DNA of 50,061 bases from an uncultured Acetatifactor sp. (GTDB lineage: Bacteria; Bacillota; Clostridia; Lachnospirales; Lachnospiraceae), in NCBI GenBank assembly GCA_910579755.1, contig CAJTVB010000025.1:1-50061 (forward strand), read 5' to 3'. The number at the start of each line of letters is the position of its first letter. Position 1 is the stretch's first letter. Positions 33,521 through 42,418 of this stretch are shown one piece after another. Below the pieces are notes generated by a model, which saw only the letters and a program-made list of their open reading frames with translations, was not told where the DNA came from and did no database searches. The translations under genes and the position numbers were made by a program.

Positions 33521-33808
33521 CCCGGCGGGGATGCGCCGGGAGAAAGAAGGGGAAGATATGAACGCAAGAGAATTGTCGAACCAAGAATTATTTGATAAAT
33601 ACAACGGAAAAAGAGGGGATATTGCTTCTGAAATGTGTCGCAGGGCTGGAACAGTCAAATATTTACAGAAATACTGCGTCCATGATGATAAAAAATTTAA
33701 TTCATGTATGAGAGATACAATAGATGTTTTTAAAAGCATATTGCTTAAAGAAGATAGGAAGTATGCAAAATATTGATTTCATCCCGTCCCTGCCGGGTAA
33801 TGCAGGGA
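33521..33808 (+). repeat. Two similar intergenic hairpins ahead of small genes 2 and 3
   Basis: Hairpin 1: CCCGGCG (33521-33527) with CGCCGGG (33534-33540), 6-base loop. Hairpin 2: TCCCTGC (33787-33793) with GCAGGGA (33802-33808), 8-base loop. Both are followed by GAGAAAG and then a G-rich ribosome site and GATATG with the ATG. The repeated layout, with different stem bases but kept pairing, suggests a functional RNA element controlling or processing each gene. Bases 33541-33786 between the hairpins belong to the second small gene. Confidence 0.55.
33558..33776 (+). CDS. Small prophage protein, second gene of the regulated cassette
   Basis: 72 residues, MNARELSNQELFDKYNGKRG then DIASEMCRRAGTVKYLQKYC, helical and charged. 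The start at 33558 has AGGGGAAG upstream and lies 17 bases after a stable hairpin; the longer in-frame ORF starting at 33435 overlaps the first gene and lacks a ribosome site. No family recognised. The Cys residues are not in a motif. Confidence 0.65.
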   Translation: MNARELSNQELFDKYNGKRGDIASEMCRRAGTVKYLQKYCVHDDKKFNSCMRDTIDVFKSILLKEDRKYAKY

Positions 33809-33823
33809 GAAAGTGAGAAGGAT

Positions 33824-33983
33824 ATGGAAAATTTTACAACTGACGAATTAAGATATATCCGGGGAATGGCCGGAAATTTATACCACACACACAGGAAATG
33901 ATAAAGAAAAAGCATTGATCTATAAAACCATATGTTCAAAAGCGCAAAATGAAATCATCAAAAGAAATCAGGCGGCAGGATAA
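33824..33983 (+). pseudogene. Third small gene of the cassette, frameshifted at a CA repeat
   Basis: From the ATG at 33824 the frame reads MENFTTDELRYIRGMAGNLY and stops at 33901 after 25 residues. Five CA dinucleotides lie at about 33884-33893. Changing frame there gives GNDKEKALIYKTICSKAQNE then IIKRNQAAG and stop at 33983, a sensible helical tail. The ribosome site is GAGAAGGA. The gene may be dead, or the repeat may act as an on/off switch. The stop lies in the following terminator. Confidence 0.55.
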
Positions 33984-34000
33984 CACCTACCGCCCTTTTT
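33971..34000 (+). terminator. Terminator of the small-gene cassette
   Basis: GGCGG and AGG pair with CCT and CCGCC around a 6-base loop, with one mismatch, followed directly by CTTTTT. It ends the three-gene plus-strand transcript and separates it from the convergent lysis genes. Confidence 0.85.
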
Positions 34001-34030
34001 GCGACGTCGCAATCTGTCCCGCCTCACAGC

Positions 34031-34867
34031 TCAGGCCCTCTTCAGCCGTCCTGCCACCAGGAGATTATATATCAGCGTATTTTGGGCCGCTGTGCCCATA
34101 TATCCCTGGATGCCATTGGCCGACGCGATCTTTTTGCGGTACGCATAGGTACTGTTGAGCCGCAGGCTGGTCATAGCGGCGGATAGCGTGGTTTTTTTGC
34201 CTGTGTAGGCAGGATAGTATGCACTGTCCGCTGTGCTTCCCTCAACCGTTGTCCCTGCAGGAGACTGTGATCCGGATACCGTCTGCACCTTTTTGAGCTG
34301 CAGAGCATCGACCAAAAATTCCACCACCGCTACCGCGGTTCTGGCCGCGTGCTGGTCACTTAAAATAACAGGCACATCCGTGGGACTGTCCATGAATCCG
34401 TTTTCCACCAGGAACGCCGGCATGGTTGTGTGTGCGATCACATAAAATCCCTTTTTGACTACCTTTTCGCTTCGGTTGCCGGAAAGGCCTGTCCGGTGGA
34501 TGATGGCGTTGTACAATTTTTGAGCCTGCACGGCCCGCTCCAGCTTATTAGAGCTGTAATATACCACCGTTCCGCCCCCGGATCTGCCGTTTAAACCGGC
34601 ATTATGGTGCATGGATATATAAATGTTGGCTTTGGCAGAATTTGCCTCCTTTACCCGTGCAGAAAGGCTGATGTCCTTTGCCCCGGTTGTATCATCAACC
34701 CGCAGCACCTGGCAGTCATATGTCGCCAGCAGGCTCTGCACTTGATCCATGATCCTATCATTAAGCCACCATTCTCGTGTTTGATTTGGGTCAAGGCTCT
34801 GCAGGCACCTTTTGCCTGCAGTCACCATCCCATGCCCTGCATCCAGGGCGATCAGTTTCTTATTCAT
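34031..34867 (-). CDS. Prophage N-acetylmuramoyl-L-alanine amidase (endolysin)
   Basis: 278 residues from the ATG at 34867 (GGAGG upstream). The Amidase_3 domain begins MNKKLIALDAGHGMVTAGKR (zinc His12) and continues through ISMHHNAGLNGRSGGGTVVY (zinc His) and PAFLVENGFMDSPTD (catalytic Glu). After a Ser/Thr-rich linker (about residues 200-220) a C-terminal wall-binding module reads YYPAYTGKKTTLSAAMTSLR and ANGIQGYMGTAAQNTLIYNL, of a type shared by many Lachnospiraceae phage lysins. It cleaves the bond between muramic acid and the stem peptide to lyse the host. It overlaps the holin gene by 8 bases. Confidence 0.92.
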   Translation of the reverse strand: MNKKLIALDAGHGMVTAGKRCLQSLDPNQTREWWLNDRIMDQVQSLLATYDCQVLRVDDTTGAKDISLSARVKEANSAKANIYISMHHNAGLNGRSGGGTVVYYSSNKLERAVQAQKLYNAIIHRTGLSGNRSEKVVKKGFYVIAHTTMPAFLVENGFMDSPTDVPVILSDQHAARTAVAVVEFLVDALQLKKVQTVSGSQSPAGTTVEGSTADSAYYPAYTGKKTTLSAAMTSLRLNSTYAYRKKIASANGIQGYMGTAAQNTLIYNLLVAGRLKRA

Positions 34868-35087
34868 TTTTTTCCTCCTGTACTTGCGATCCGGTATTTG
34901 CCGCATCCGTCAGGCCCTCACCGATGATATACGCAATCAGCGTACCTCCTGCCATGATAAGCGCCGTCACCTGCACTGCGGTGCTGTCAGACACCTGCAT
35001 CATAGTCATAAGCGGCGTCACAAATCCAACAACAGCCGCCCAGAACTTCCTGCTTGTCAACTTTCTTGCCCAGTCAATCTTTTTCAT
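34860..35087 (-). CDS. Phage holin
   Basis: 75 residues with two hydrophobic segments (FWAAVVGFVTPLMTMM and VTALIMAGGTLIAYIIGE), a charged N-terminus MKKIDWARKLTSRK and a polar acidic C-terminus. This matches the small class II holins encoded directly upstream of amidases in Firmicutes phages. It makes the membrane lesion that releases or activates the endolysin. Its stop overlaps the amidase start. Confidence 0.85.
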   Translation of the reverse strand: MKKIDWARKLTSRKFWAAVVGFVTPLMTMMQVSDSTAVQVTALIMAGGTLIAYIIGEGLTDAANTGSQVQEEKNE

Positions 35088-35101
35088 ATAATTCTCCTTT
35101 C

Positions 35102-35461
35102 TTATAAAAGCGCAACCACAGCGCCAATCACAATTCCTACAACGGTGCCGATTATTGCCGTGATAATTGCCATTTTTATCTGCTTATAGTCTTTTGCCGG
35201 CTCCTTCTCAATTTCATCAATCCGGCTGTTCTGCTTTTCAATCAGGTTTCCCTGCCGTTCAATTGCCACAAGCATGTTCTCCATATTCACAGCCATGCGC
35301 TCCACAGACACAGTCAGTCCGTGGATTTCCTTGATGTTTTCTTCCAGCGTGTCAATCCGGCTGTTCTGGCGCTTGTTTTCATCATCGCGCCGCTTCCCCT
35401 CGGCTTCTATCCGTCGGGCGAACTCATCATGCTCCTGTCGTGTTATGTAATTTCCTTCCAT
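35102..35461 (-). CDS. XhlA-like haemolysin/holin-associated membrane protein
   Basis: 119 residues from the ATG at 35461, which is eight bases after AGGAG; the ATG two codons upstream is too close to it. The N-terminal 90 residues form a coiled coil (RRIEAEGKRRDDENKRQNSR; ENMLVAIERQGNLIEKQNSR). The C-terminus is one membrane helix (AIITAIIGTVVGIVIGAVVA). The layout is that of XhlA-type proteins, which cooperate with the holin in lysis. The repeat QNSRID occurs twice. Confidence 0.8.
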   Translation of the reverse strand: MEGNYITRQEHDEFARRIEAEGKRRDDENKRQNSRIDTLEENIKEIHGLTVSVERMAVNMENMLVAIERQGNLIEKQNSRIDEIEKEPAKDYKQIKMAIITAIIGTVVGIVIGAVVALL

Positions 35462-35530
35462 AAGCATTTCTCCTGCAAATCTTCATTTGTCATATTTTAC
35501 TTCATATGCTCTATTGTGTTGTACCATTTT

Positions 35531-36973
35531 TTAGTTGTAAAAATATATTTCGGTCAATGCCCCAGAACTCGCATTGTTTTTATCAGGATTCACTATTCTC
35601 AAGGTTACAGTTATAGAGTTTCCATTGATATTAGCAGATCCAACAGATGTAAGATTTGCGGGGGATGTTTCGCATATAATGATATCATTTACCATCCCAT
35701 ATACATAGTAAGTCTGCGCTCCCCCCAGCCCCATTACAGTAAGACGCACTTTAGTGCATCCTCCCGTGGGAATTGTTGCACTTACGTTCGTATACCCATA
35801 TGTCCCTGTCCAGGCAACTCCTTTAGCACTGGCAATTATTCTATCGTTATCGGTATCAACCTTAAAATGATTGTCAGCTCCAAACTGGTCGGTTATACTC
35901 CATTCGGCGTTACTTAATGGTGCAAAATAATGGGGCGTTCCCACCCAAAGTGCGTAAAATACAGTATTTGTTTCAAGAGTAACTTTGGCTCCACTTGGGT
36001 ATTGCGTTCCTCCAGCCGATCCCATGGCCCACTTTGTCCATATATATCCTGTTCTTGTAAAGCCGTTTGTCCGAAGAGCGAAGGAAGGGTTGGCTAAATT
36101 TCCGGTGTTCCAATACCGGGTGCCGGTCTGGGCCGCTGTAGAGCCGCCTGACGCACCGTTGCCATTGTAAGAGAGCGTGATGGTTTGGCTGTATCGTCCG
36201 TACAAAGTCGCGTTGGTGGAAAATACCGTGTTTGATATACTGCTGTAAACAATAGCCGCTGTGGCGTTAGACGAAGCCGCCCAGCCGTTAAAGCTCCAGC
36301 CGCTCAAGGTAGCCGGTGTTACAGTAAATGCAGGATTTACGGTACTGCCGCTTCCGGGACAATAATATCTTGTCCTGCTCTGGTTTGTAGCACTGCTGGA
36401 TCCATTGTATAGAGTCAATATAATGGTTTGCTGGTACATGCCAAAAAGGGTCACATTAGAGTCCCGGGTGAAAGCCACGCCATTATTATATGTAATTCCA
36501 CTGTTAGCCGTGCCGTTAGTGCTCCACCCTCTGACAGTCCATCCAGACAAAGCCACCTGGTTCAGGGTAAAGGACGGATTAGATATCGCTCCATTATTAT
36601 AGTAACGATTCCCTGAAGCGCTTGATGCTGTAGTATTTCCATTATAGTATGTAACGGTTATGATTTGCCGAAACACCGCATATAATGTAACAGGGGTATC
36701 CCCCATGACCTTATTTGTAAGTACTGTTCCACTTGCGGCCCCGTCCGATCTCCATCCCACAAACGTCCATCCGCTTTTTGATGGTGTAAATGTCTTGGGG
36801 GACAGGCATGATGCGCCTTCATCAACTTCTTCTTGATAAACAGTTTCGGTATCCACCCTGTATGTCACAACACTTCCGGCAGAATACACGAGCTGATTTC
36901 CCAGATATGCCTTTTTAACTTTTTGGCCTCCGACAGCTAGCTTTATTTTGTTCTGCCCGCTATATATTGGCAT
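35531..36973 (-). CDS. Phage tail protein with four InlB-type B-repeats
   Basis: 480 residues. After a short N-terminal segment typical of phage structural proteins (MPIYSGQNKIKLAVGGQKVK) come four Listeria-Bacteroides (Flg_new/InlB B) repeats at about 36-105, 106-180, 181-260 and 261-340. Each holds a GW.F.GW-like core and ends TLYAVF-like (SGWTFVGWRSD, SGWTVRGWSTN, SGWSFNGWAAS, TGYIWTKWAMG). The remaining 140 residues look like a beta-sandwich. Such repeats are normally in surface adhesins. Here the gene sits between the lysis genes and the tail genes, so a receptor-binding or virion-decorating role is inferred. Confidence 0.8.
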   Translation of the reverse strand: MPIYSGQNKIKLAVGGQKVKKAYLGNQLVYSAGSVVTYRVDTETVYQEEVDEGASCLSPKTFTPSKSGWTFVGWRSDGAASGTVLTNKVMGDTPVTLYAVFRQIITVTYYNGNTTASSASGNRYYNNGAISNPSFTLNQVALSGWTVRGWSTNGTANSGITYNNGVAFTRDSNVTLFGMYQQTIILTLYNGSSSATNQSRTRYYCPGSGSTVNPAFTVTPATLSGWSFNGWAASSNATAAIVYSSISNTVFSTNATLYGRYSQTITLSYNGNGASGGSTAAQTGTRYWNTGNLANPSFALRTNGFTRTGYIWTKWAMGSAGGTQYPSGAKVTLETNTVFYALWVGTPHYFAPLSNAEWSITDQFGADNHFKVDTDNDRIIASAKGVAWTGTYGYTNVSATIPTGGCTKVRLTVMGLGGAQTYYVYGMVNDIIICETSPANLTSVGSANINGNSITVTLRIVNPDKNNASSGALTEIYFYN

Positions 36974-36989
36974 ATGCCTCTCCTTTCAA

Positions 36990-37286
36990 TCACTGCATAA
37001 TAATATAAAGAGTATCTGCATGACTTGCGGCATCTGATGGCAATGTCTGCACTCTTTCTAATTTTTTTATCATCGTTGATGTGGGGCAGTCGGTAAACGC
37101 GGCTTCTATCCGGCCCTCCAGGTCATTCATGTTTTTCCCGGAAAAAGAGTCTCCCACCTGAGAAACAAGGCCTTCATCCCGTTCTACATCTACGGTCATT
37201 TCCGCGCCGGTGTCGATATTGGTCAGCCTGCGCCTTCCGGCAAACTCCGCCAGCCGATCCTTCCATTCCTTCTTAATAAATGCCAT
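36990..37286 (-). CDS. Small conserved phage tail protein
   Basis: 98 residues from the ATG at 37286, which overlaps the stop of the upstream gene (TAATG). It begins MAFIKKEWKDRLAEFAGRRR and contains FSGKNMNDLEGRIEAAF, a pattern shared by short proteins near tail fibres in Firmicutes phages. Role unknown, probably attachment or assembly of the neighbouring fibre or repeat protein. Confidence 0.7.
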   Translation of the reverse strand: MAFIKKEWKDRLAEFAGRRRLTNIDTGAEMTVDVERDEGLVSQVGDSFSGKNMNDLEGRIEAAFTDCPTSTMIKKLERVQTLPSDAASHADTLYIIMQ

Positions 37287-37831
37287 TAGATCGTACCTAT
37301 TCCTTCCCCGGCGTAAAGCTCGCCGCAATAGCTGATATCCTCAACTGATCGTCCGTATGTAAAAGATATATCATGCATAATCTTTTCTATATCATTCCAT
37401 TTTTGGTATGTCGTGAGCGGTAGCGTTGGTGTATTGGGGGTACCTGACATCAAAGCCCACGCGTCCCTGATCTTTTGCACATTATCAAGTATTCTGATAA
37501 AGTCGCTTACTTTTGGGATATCTCCATACTTCCAACCTTTTGTTTTTACTGTTAGTTTTAGCAATTCAAACTCCCCAATAAGCCGCGTGTTCCATTCGAT
37601 CCGTTGTAAATCCAGTACATTCAGCGCCCCCTTTATCCCGGCCATCCATTCTTCCTTTTCCTCTGGCGTGATTGCTCGGTTCAGGTACTTCCCGTTCAGT
37701 TCCTTTACCCTGAGTACGTCCTTTTCCTCTCGGTCATAGACAAATACAAACCAGTATGTAAGAGACATCTGCTCATGGGTATATCTTTTGAGCCTTACAT
37801 GTGTATAACGTTTAAAAAATACGTGATTCAT
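37286..37831 (-). CDS. Phage tail-region protein of unknown function
   Basis: 181 residues, mainly helical, with an aromatic-rich middle (MSLTYWFVFVYDREEKDVLR; WNTRLIGEFELLKL). It ends CGELYAGEGIGTI, closely like the end of the baseplate protein at 40697-42418 (TGEIYTGEDIGII). GAGGA before the ATG is a good ribosome site. It lies between the fibre gene and the small tail protein and is probably structural. Confidence 0.7.
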   Translation of the reverse strand: MNHVFFKRYTHVRLKRYTHEQMSLTYWFVFVYDREEKDVLRVKELNGKYLNRAITPEEKEEWMAGIKGALNVLDLQRIEWNTRLIGEFELLKLTVKTKGWKYGDIPKVSDFIRILDNVQKIRDAWALMSGTPNTPTLPLTTYQKWNDIEKIMHDISFTYGRSVEDISYCGELYAGEGIGTI

Positions 37832-37840
37832 GATTTATCC

Positions 37841-40687
37841 TCATACAAGCTCCAGATATTCTTCAATCCTGGCCACCCGTTCTGACATCCGCAGGTTTTC
37901 GTTTTCCAGTGCTTTTATTTTGTCATGCTGTATCTGAATCATTTTGATCAACATTGGAATAAATTCCTCATACCGGAGGGAATAAGTATATTCTCCTTCT
38001 ACAGGAACTTCTATGATGCTTTTTAGTCCTGTTTCTGGATCTTCGTATTCTTCCGGTTCTGTTATTGGGCTTTTTACAAAACCAGCAAAATCCAAAGATG
38101 ATATGCCAAGTGTATTCATTAGCTCTTCAACTTCCGGAGCAATTAAGCCGTGATGTCTTCGTCCAGAGGTTCCGTCAATTCTTTTATAAGACTTTGGTTT
38201 TAATCCAAGAACAAATTTTTCTGTCAGCTCATCATCTAGAGGTTTTTGATCAGTTTTTTCTCTTGAGTCTGAGGATACATTTGGTGCCGTTGCTAAATAA
38301 ATATCTCTCCAACGATGATCCGAAGCTCCAAGGTGGACACCTCCATTTGAAGATGGCATAAACATTCCACCGCCACCTTCTGCTTCGGTAAATGACTTAA
38401 AATAATACCTTATAGCGCTTGGTCCAGCTGGAAGCACGCTCATTAACCCAAGACTCTCATACCTTAAAGACGCTTGTCCGCCTCCAATGTACATGTTTTG
38501 TTCGTGGTGATGGATAGGATAATAGCAAGTAACCATTTTTTCAATCGTTCCTGTTATTTCAGGCACAAATTCTATTCGAAATATTTTTCTAATATTAATA
38601 TCATTGGTTAATGAATAATATCCTTCTACAAATCCGAAAACACTTACTCCTACGTACTGCCCGATATCAAATATGACGTATACTTCTTCATCCGAATCAT
38701 AACCGAATTTCACGCCCCTGGATCCGTTTTCAATAAATGGCGTTCCTCCCAGAATAGAGGCACAAGGATTTAACCATGCAGTTGATCCGGCTAAATAGTT
38801 GTAGCCGCTTATTAAGTAATCGGTTGCTCTATAATTTTCGTATATTCTGACGGTGAAAGCCCCAAAGAATCCACTACTCTTTATATCCGCTTTTGATCTA
38901 TCAATTATTATTTTAATATATTTATTATCACCAATATTGGCATTTCTTGCATGAATGGCATTGTCGTAGCTGTTGATAAAATTGGAATAATTAAACTCAT
39001 CCAGCTGTCTCCGAAACGCCCCCCAGGTGCCATTATTTCTCCCGCGCGTAGCAATCTGTCCGGTTCGGTAATCGCCATAAATTTGGTGAAACCAGTTATC
39101 GCTGTATGCCTGTTCGTACATGGCCCCGTCTGGTTGTCCGTAAATTTGTCCTTCGACCCTTACATACCCGATAGCAGTCTGCGGGGTTCCAAGTCCCAAA
39201 TCTCTTTGTGATGTAATAGGACACACTCCTAAATCATAGGGTCGTTTATTTCCGGATAATTCGATTCCATTGATTGACGGTTTATTATCCAGATCATTAT
39301 AGTCTGTCGTTCCCGCGGGTAGACTCGCACAGGGCTTTGGAATTCCCTTGTCAATGTAAATCGGTGTTGTGTCTGATCCCACAGTCGCCCCATTCATACA
39401 TTCAATGAGCGATTTAAATACATATCCCTCTTCTTCGATGGGATCCGGTGCGATAAAATTATCGTAAAACGTCCATACTTTCTGGTATTTTTCTTCAGAT
39501 GTTGTGACATTCCGTTCCATCTCACCCATGACATCAATTGTTATTGTTGCAGTATCAATATTTCTGTCAAAATAAATTTCACACTTTCCAACAGCGGCAT
39601 TGACAGTATGTTTTACAACGATATCCTTAAAAATCCGGGAAGAAGTAGTGGCTAAATCGCAGTATGCAAATACTTTTGTACTGTTAACGATGCGGCTCCC
39701 TGTTTGAAAATAAACTGTCACTTCTGCCGGAGCAACCGGAAAGTTCGCGTGGTTCGGGCTCCAGATCAAAAGACGGATCGCATAGGAATGATTGAGCAAA
39801 TCTGACTCTACGGATGCAATTTTGTAATACCCCTTTTTGTCTTCGCTAGCCGCATCCGATCCATATATATACCGCCTGAATTTTCCGTCCAGCCAGGACT
39901 TATCATGAGCACTCATCAGCCCGGCATTATCCTCCGTGGCTTCCGTGGCCGCCAGAATTACATCGTGCAGGGCTTTGGACTGCTGATAGTAAAAGTCTGC
40001 GTTGTCCGTATCCTCTCCCTCACGGGTGCCGGTTCCTCCGTGAGCATAGCTTTCTGCATCTACTGCGGCTTTTTGCGCCTTTGTTTTGGCTTCCAAGGCC
40101 TCTTCTGCCGCTGTCCGTGCACTGTTTGCATTTTCTGCAGATGCCGCCGCGCTGGCAACGGCATTAGCCTCAGCTTCTTCTGTTTCTCTTTGGCTTTCCT
40201 GTGCGTCCTGTCTGGCCGCTTCTGCTTTAGCCGCTTCTGTTTTTATGTCAGCAAGATAATTTGGGCGCAAATGTTTTTCTTCAATACTGCCCTCCTTGAT
40301 CTTTGCCGATACTTTCCCATTTTCCCCCAGCACAAAAGCAATGGTTTCAGAATCAAGAAATTCATACTGGGTGATAAAAGCAGACAAATCCACATACTTT
40401 TCTGTCCCGTCATCCAAGGTTATAATAAGCCTCTGCGTTTCCCGGTCAAAATCAAAATTAACCGCAAGCTTTTCCAGCAATGTATCAATGGTTTTGACGG
40501 AGCCATCATAAAGAGTAAAGGTAATGACACCGTTCCCCCTGTTAAAAGCCACATCCTTAAAAAGCCCCTGGGCCTCTGTCTTATCGAATTTTTCCGTATC
40601 CAGCGAGATTACACTCCCTGCCAGCTCCCGGAAGTTGGCATTAAATATGTCTACATCATAATTGTCTGTTTGTTTAGGATACTGCAT
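37841..40687 (-). CDS. Long tail fibre with S74 intramolecular chaperone
   Basis: 948 residues. The N-terminal attachment part (MQYPKQTDNYDVDIFNANFR) is followed by an Ala/Glu-rich coiled coil (about 150-220, EAAKAEAARQDAQESQRETE). A pyocin-knob-like region comes near 490-560 (GYVRVEGQIYGQPDGAMYEQ; GDYRTGQIATRGRNNGTWGA), then beta-rich shaft and head. From about residue 790 an S74 peptidase/chaperone domain has the self-cleavage Ser/Lys region NVSSDSREKTDQKP and a final coiled coil. The chaperone trimerises the fibre and cuts itself off. It binds the host surface. A strong ribosome site (GGGAGGA) precedes the ATG. Confidence 0.88.
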   Translation of the reverse strand: MQYPKQTDNYDVDIFNANFRELAGSVISLDTEKFDKTEAQGLFKDVAFNRGNGVITFTLYDGSVKTIDTLLEKLAVNFDFDRETQRLIITLDDGTEKYVDLSAFITQYEFLDSETIAFVLGENGKVSAKIKEGSIEEKHLRPNYLADIKTEAAKAEAARQDAQESQRETEEAEANAVASAAASAENANSARTAAEEALEAKTKAQKAAVDAESYAHGGTGTREGEDTDNADFYYQQSKALHDVILAATEATEDNAGLMSAHDKSWLDGKFRRYIYGSDAASEDKKGYYKIASVESDLLNHSYAIRLLIWSPNHANFPVAPAEVTVYFQTGSRIVNSTKVFAYCDLATTSSRIFKDIVVKHTVNAAVGKCEIYFDRNIDTATITIDVMGEMERNVTTSEEKYQKVWTFYDNFIAPDPIEEEGYVFKSLIECMNGATVGSDTTPIYIDKGIPKPCASLPAGTTDYNDLDNKPSINGIELSGNKRPYDLGVCPITSQRDLGLGTPQTAIGYVRVEGQIYGQPDGAMYEQAYSDNWFHQIYGDYRTGQIATRGRNNGTWGAFRRQLDEFNYSNFINSYDNAIHARNANIGDNKYIKIIIDRSKADIKSSGFFGAFTVRIYENYRATDYLISGYNYLAGSTAWLNPCASILGGTPFIENGSRGVKFGYDSDEEVYVIFDIGQYVGVSVFGFVEGYYSLTNDINIRKIFRIEFVPEITGTIEKMVTCYYPIHHHEQNMYIGGGQASLRYESLGLMSVLPAGPSAIRYYFKSFTEAEGGGGMFMPSSNGGVHLGASDHRWRDIYLATAPNVSSDSREKTDQKPLDDELTEKFVLGLKPKSYKRIDGTSGRRHHGLIAPEVEELMNTLGISSLDFAGFVKSPITEPEEYEDPETGLKSIIEVPVEGEYTYSLRYEEFIPMLIKMIQIQHDKIKALENENLRMSERVARIEEYLELV

Positions 40688-40696
40688 ATTTCCTCC

Positions 40697-42418
40697 CTAT
40701 ATAATTCCAATATCTTCTCCGGTATAAATCTCACCTGTCATATAATAATCTGTTAATGTCTTATAATATCCTCTGCATTTTGCGGTGCTGATGAAGCCTC
40801 CAGTCAGATCGGTGGTGACGGATTCTATTGATGCAACAAAATTTCCGTGCTTCCTGGAAGGGTTTTCGATTTCCACCATATCCCCGGCTTTTTCGCTTGA
40901 TGCAATATATTTTGTTTTTATAATTTGTTGCATCTGATAATAATCAAGAATTTTATCAGCTATGCGTTGCGCCGCTTCCAGATTAAGCAATGTACCGGAC
41001 AATGTTTTTGAGTTTCGAAGCTCTCCGCTTTTTATACGCTCAATGCTTGATAAGGCCGCCAGCTCTTCTCCGATGTATTTTTGCCCGGAAATAATAACTT
41101 CTGACCGTGATTGTGCCGGAACTTCCAAAATCACATAATACGGCATCTGCTTTATAATCCGTCCCACATTGGTGGTCATTCTGGCCGCTGGGCTCGTAAG
41201 TTGTATCATATGAGTGCCTGCAGGGTATATCCCCTTAGTTATTTCACTTATTTTATCCTCCAAAGTCCATGTCTGATACTTTACGCTCACGTCAGATACA
41301 TACCGGTCCGCCTCCAATGTAGTCTCGAATTTCCTTTCCCGCTCAATGCCGGCGCTAACTATCTTTTTACTGCTGTAAATGGATATACCATCCTGTCTGG
41401 ATGTATTGATCATGCTTCCACATGCAAATAAAACTTCGCGCAATGCTTTCTGACAGGTCTGGATTTTCAATGTACCATACAGCGGCGTGTTCGCCGTCTC
41501 CTCGTCAACCGTGTAAGCTTCAATTCCTGCCGCAGCCATAATCTCTGTAATAATTCCGCCGGCTTTTTCCCCGTTATACATCCTCCCGTCTATAAAATCC
41601 ACGTTGGCCAGCATTCCTTTATAATCGATAGCTGTCATTTTGCAGATATTCTTTGTAATACTGCTGGATTCCAGGAAAAATGTTCCAAGCGGTACGGTTT
41701 CCTCCCCCACCCGTTCATAGGCCAGCATATTTTGCCGCCGCTGAAAAGTTTTATGCATTCCCCCTTGATTTCCAAGATTGAATTCGTCGTGCTCATCAAT
41801 AAATTCAAATGTAAGGGTATCAGTTGTGAGCCGGTCACTGATCGGGTCGACATCATTAATCAGCTTACCTGTTTTAATTGTATCACTGTTCCAGGTGATG
41901 CTTGTACCATATTTAATGTACTGCAGTTTCACATTGTGCCAGGGAAGCGCTTTTTGGAATATGATTTTGATTTGCCCGTACTCTTCCACTTGATGTTCGC
42001 AAAAGTACATCAGCGCATCCGGATAAAATTTCCTCCTGCTCTTCAAATTGCCCTCAAGGTCATACCAATATATTTCCAGCTCTATCGGATAAGAGTCCAA
42101 AAATACAAGTGTCAAACCTACGCTTGTGTGATTTTCCGTGAAACGGATTGTGATCGACTGCTCTGCCGAAAACGTTCCATCTGGTCCTGACTGCCCTGCG
42201 GAGAAATATACAAGATCCTCCGGACTGTCCGGGAATTCCTCCCGGCTCCCGTCAAGCACAAAGAAATTATGCTCCAGCGTTCCATAGTCCGGCGCCAAAA
42301 GGTTTTCTTTTATCCGGTTAATATTTGCAAATGGCGCATTACTGCTGGATGATTCCCGGGCGTCATTTAATGCAGTTATGTCATAAAGATTATAATCAAT
42401 GTAGAATTCTGTTCTCAT
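40697..42418 (-). CDS. Phage baseplate / tail-associated protein (Tal-like)
   Basis: 573 residues. Position after a small distal-tail-like protein and before the fibre, and motifs such as IKTGKLINDVDPISDRLTTD, TLTFEFIDEHDEFNLGNQGG and ERVGEETVPLGTFFLESSSI, are those of the baseplate hub protein of siphovirus tails. It probably forms the tail tip that links the tube with the fibres. Its start overlaps the upstream stop (ATGA). The C-terminal TGEIYTGEDIGII recurs in the protein at 37286-37831. Confidence 0.8.
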   Translation of the reverse strand: MRTEFYIDYNLYDITALNDARESSSSNAPFANINRIKENLLAPDYGTLEHNFFVLDGSREEFPDSPEDLVYFSAGQSGPDGTFSAEQSITIRFTENHTSVGLTLVFLDSYPIELEIYWYDLEGNLKSRRKFYPDALMYFCEHQVEEYGQIKIIFQKALPWHNVKLQYIKYGTSITWNSDTIKTGKLINDVDPISDRLTTDTLTFEFIDEHDEFNLGNQGGMHKTFQRRQNMLAYERVGEETVPLGTFFLESSSITKNICKMTAIDYKGMLANVDFIDGRMYNGEKAGGIITEIMAAAGIEAYTVDEETANTPLYGTLKIQTCQKALREVLFACGSMINTSRQDGISIYSSKKIVSAGIERERKFETTLEADRYVSDVSVKYQTWTLEDKISEITKGIYPAGTHMIQLTSPAARMTTNVGRIIKQMPYYVILEVPAQSRSEVIISGQKYIGEELAALSSIERIKSGELRNSKTLSGTLLNLEAAQRIADKILDYYQMQQIIKTKYIASSEKAGDMVEIENPSRKHGNFVASIESVTTDLTGGFISTAKCRGYYKTLTDYYMTGEIYTGEDIGII

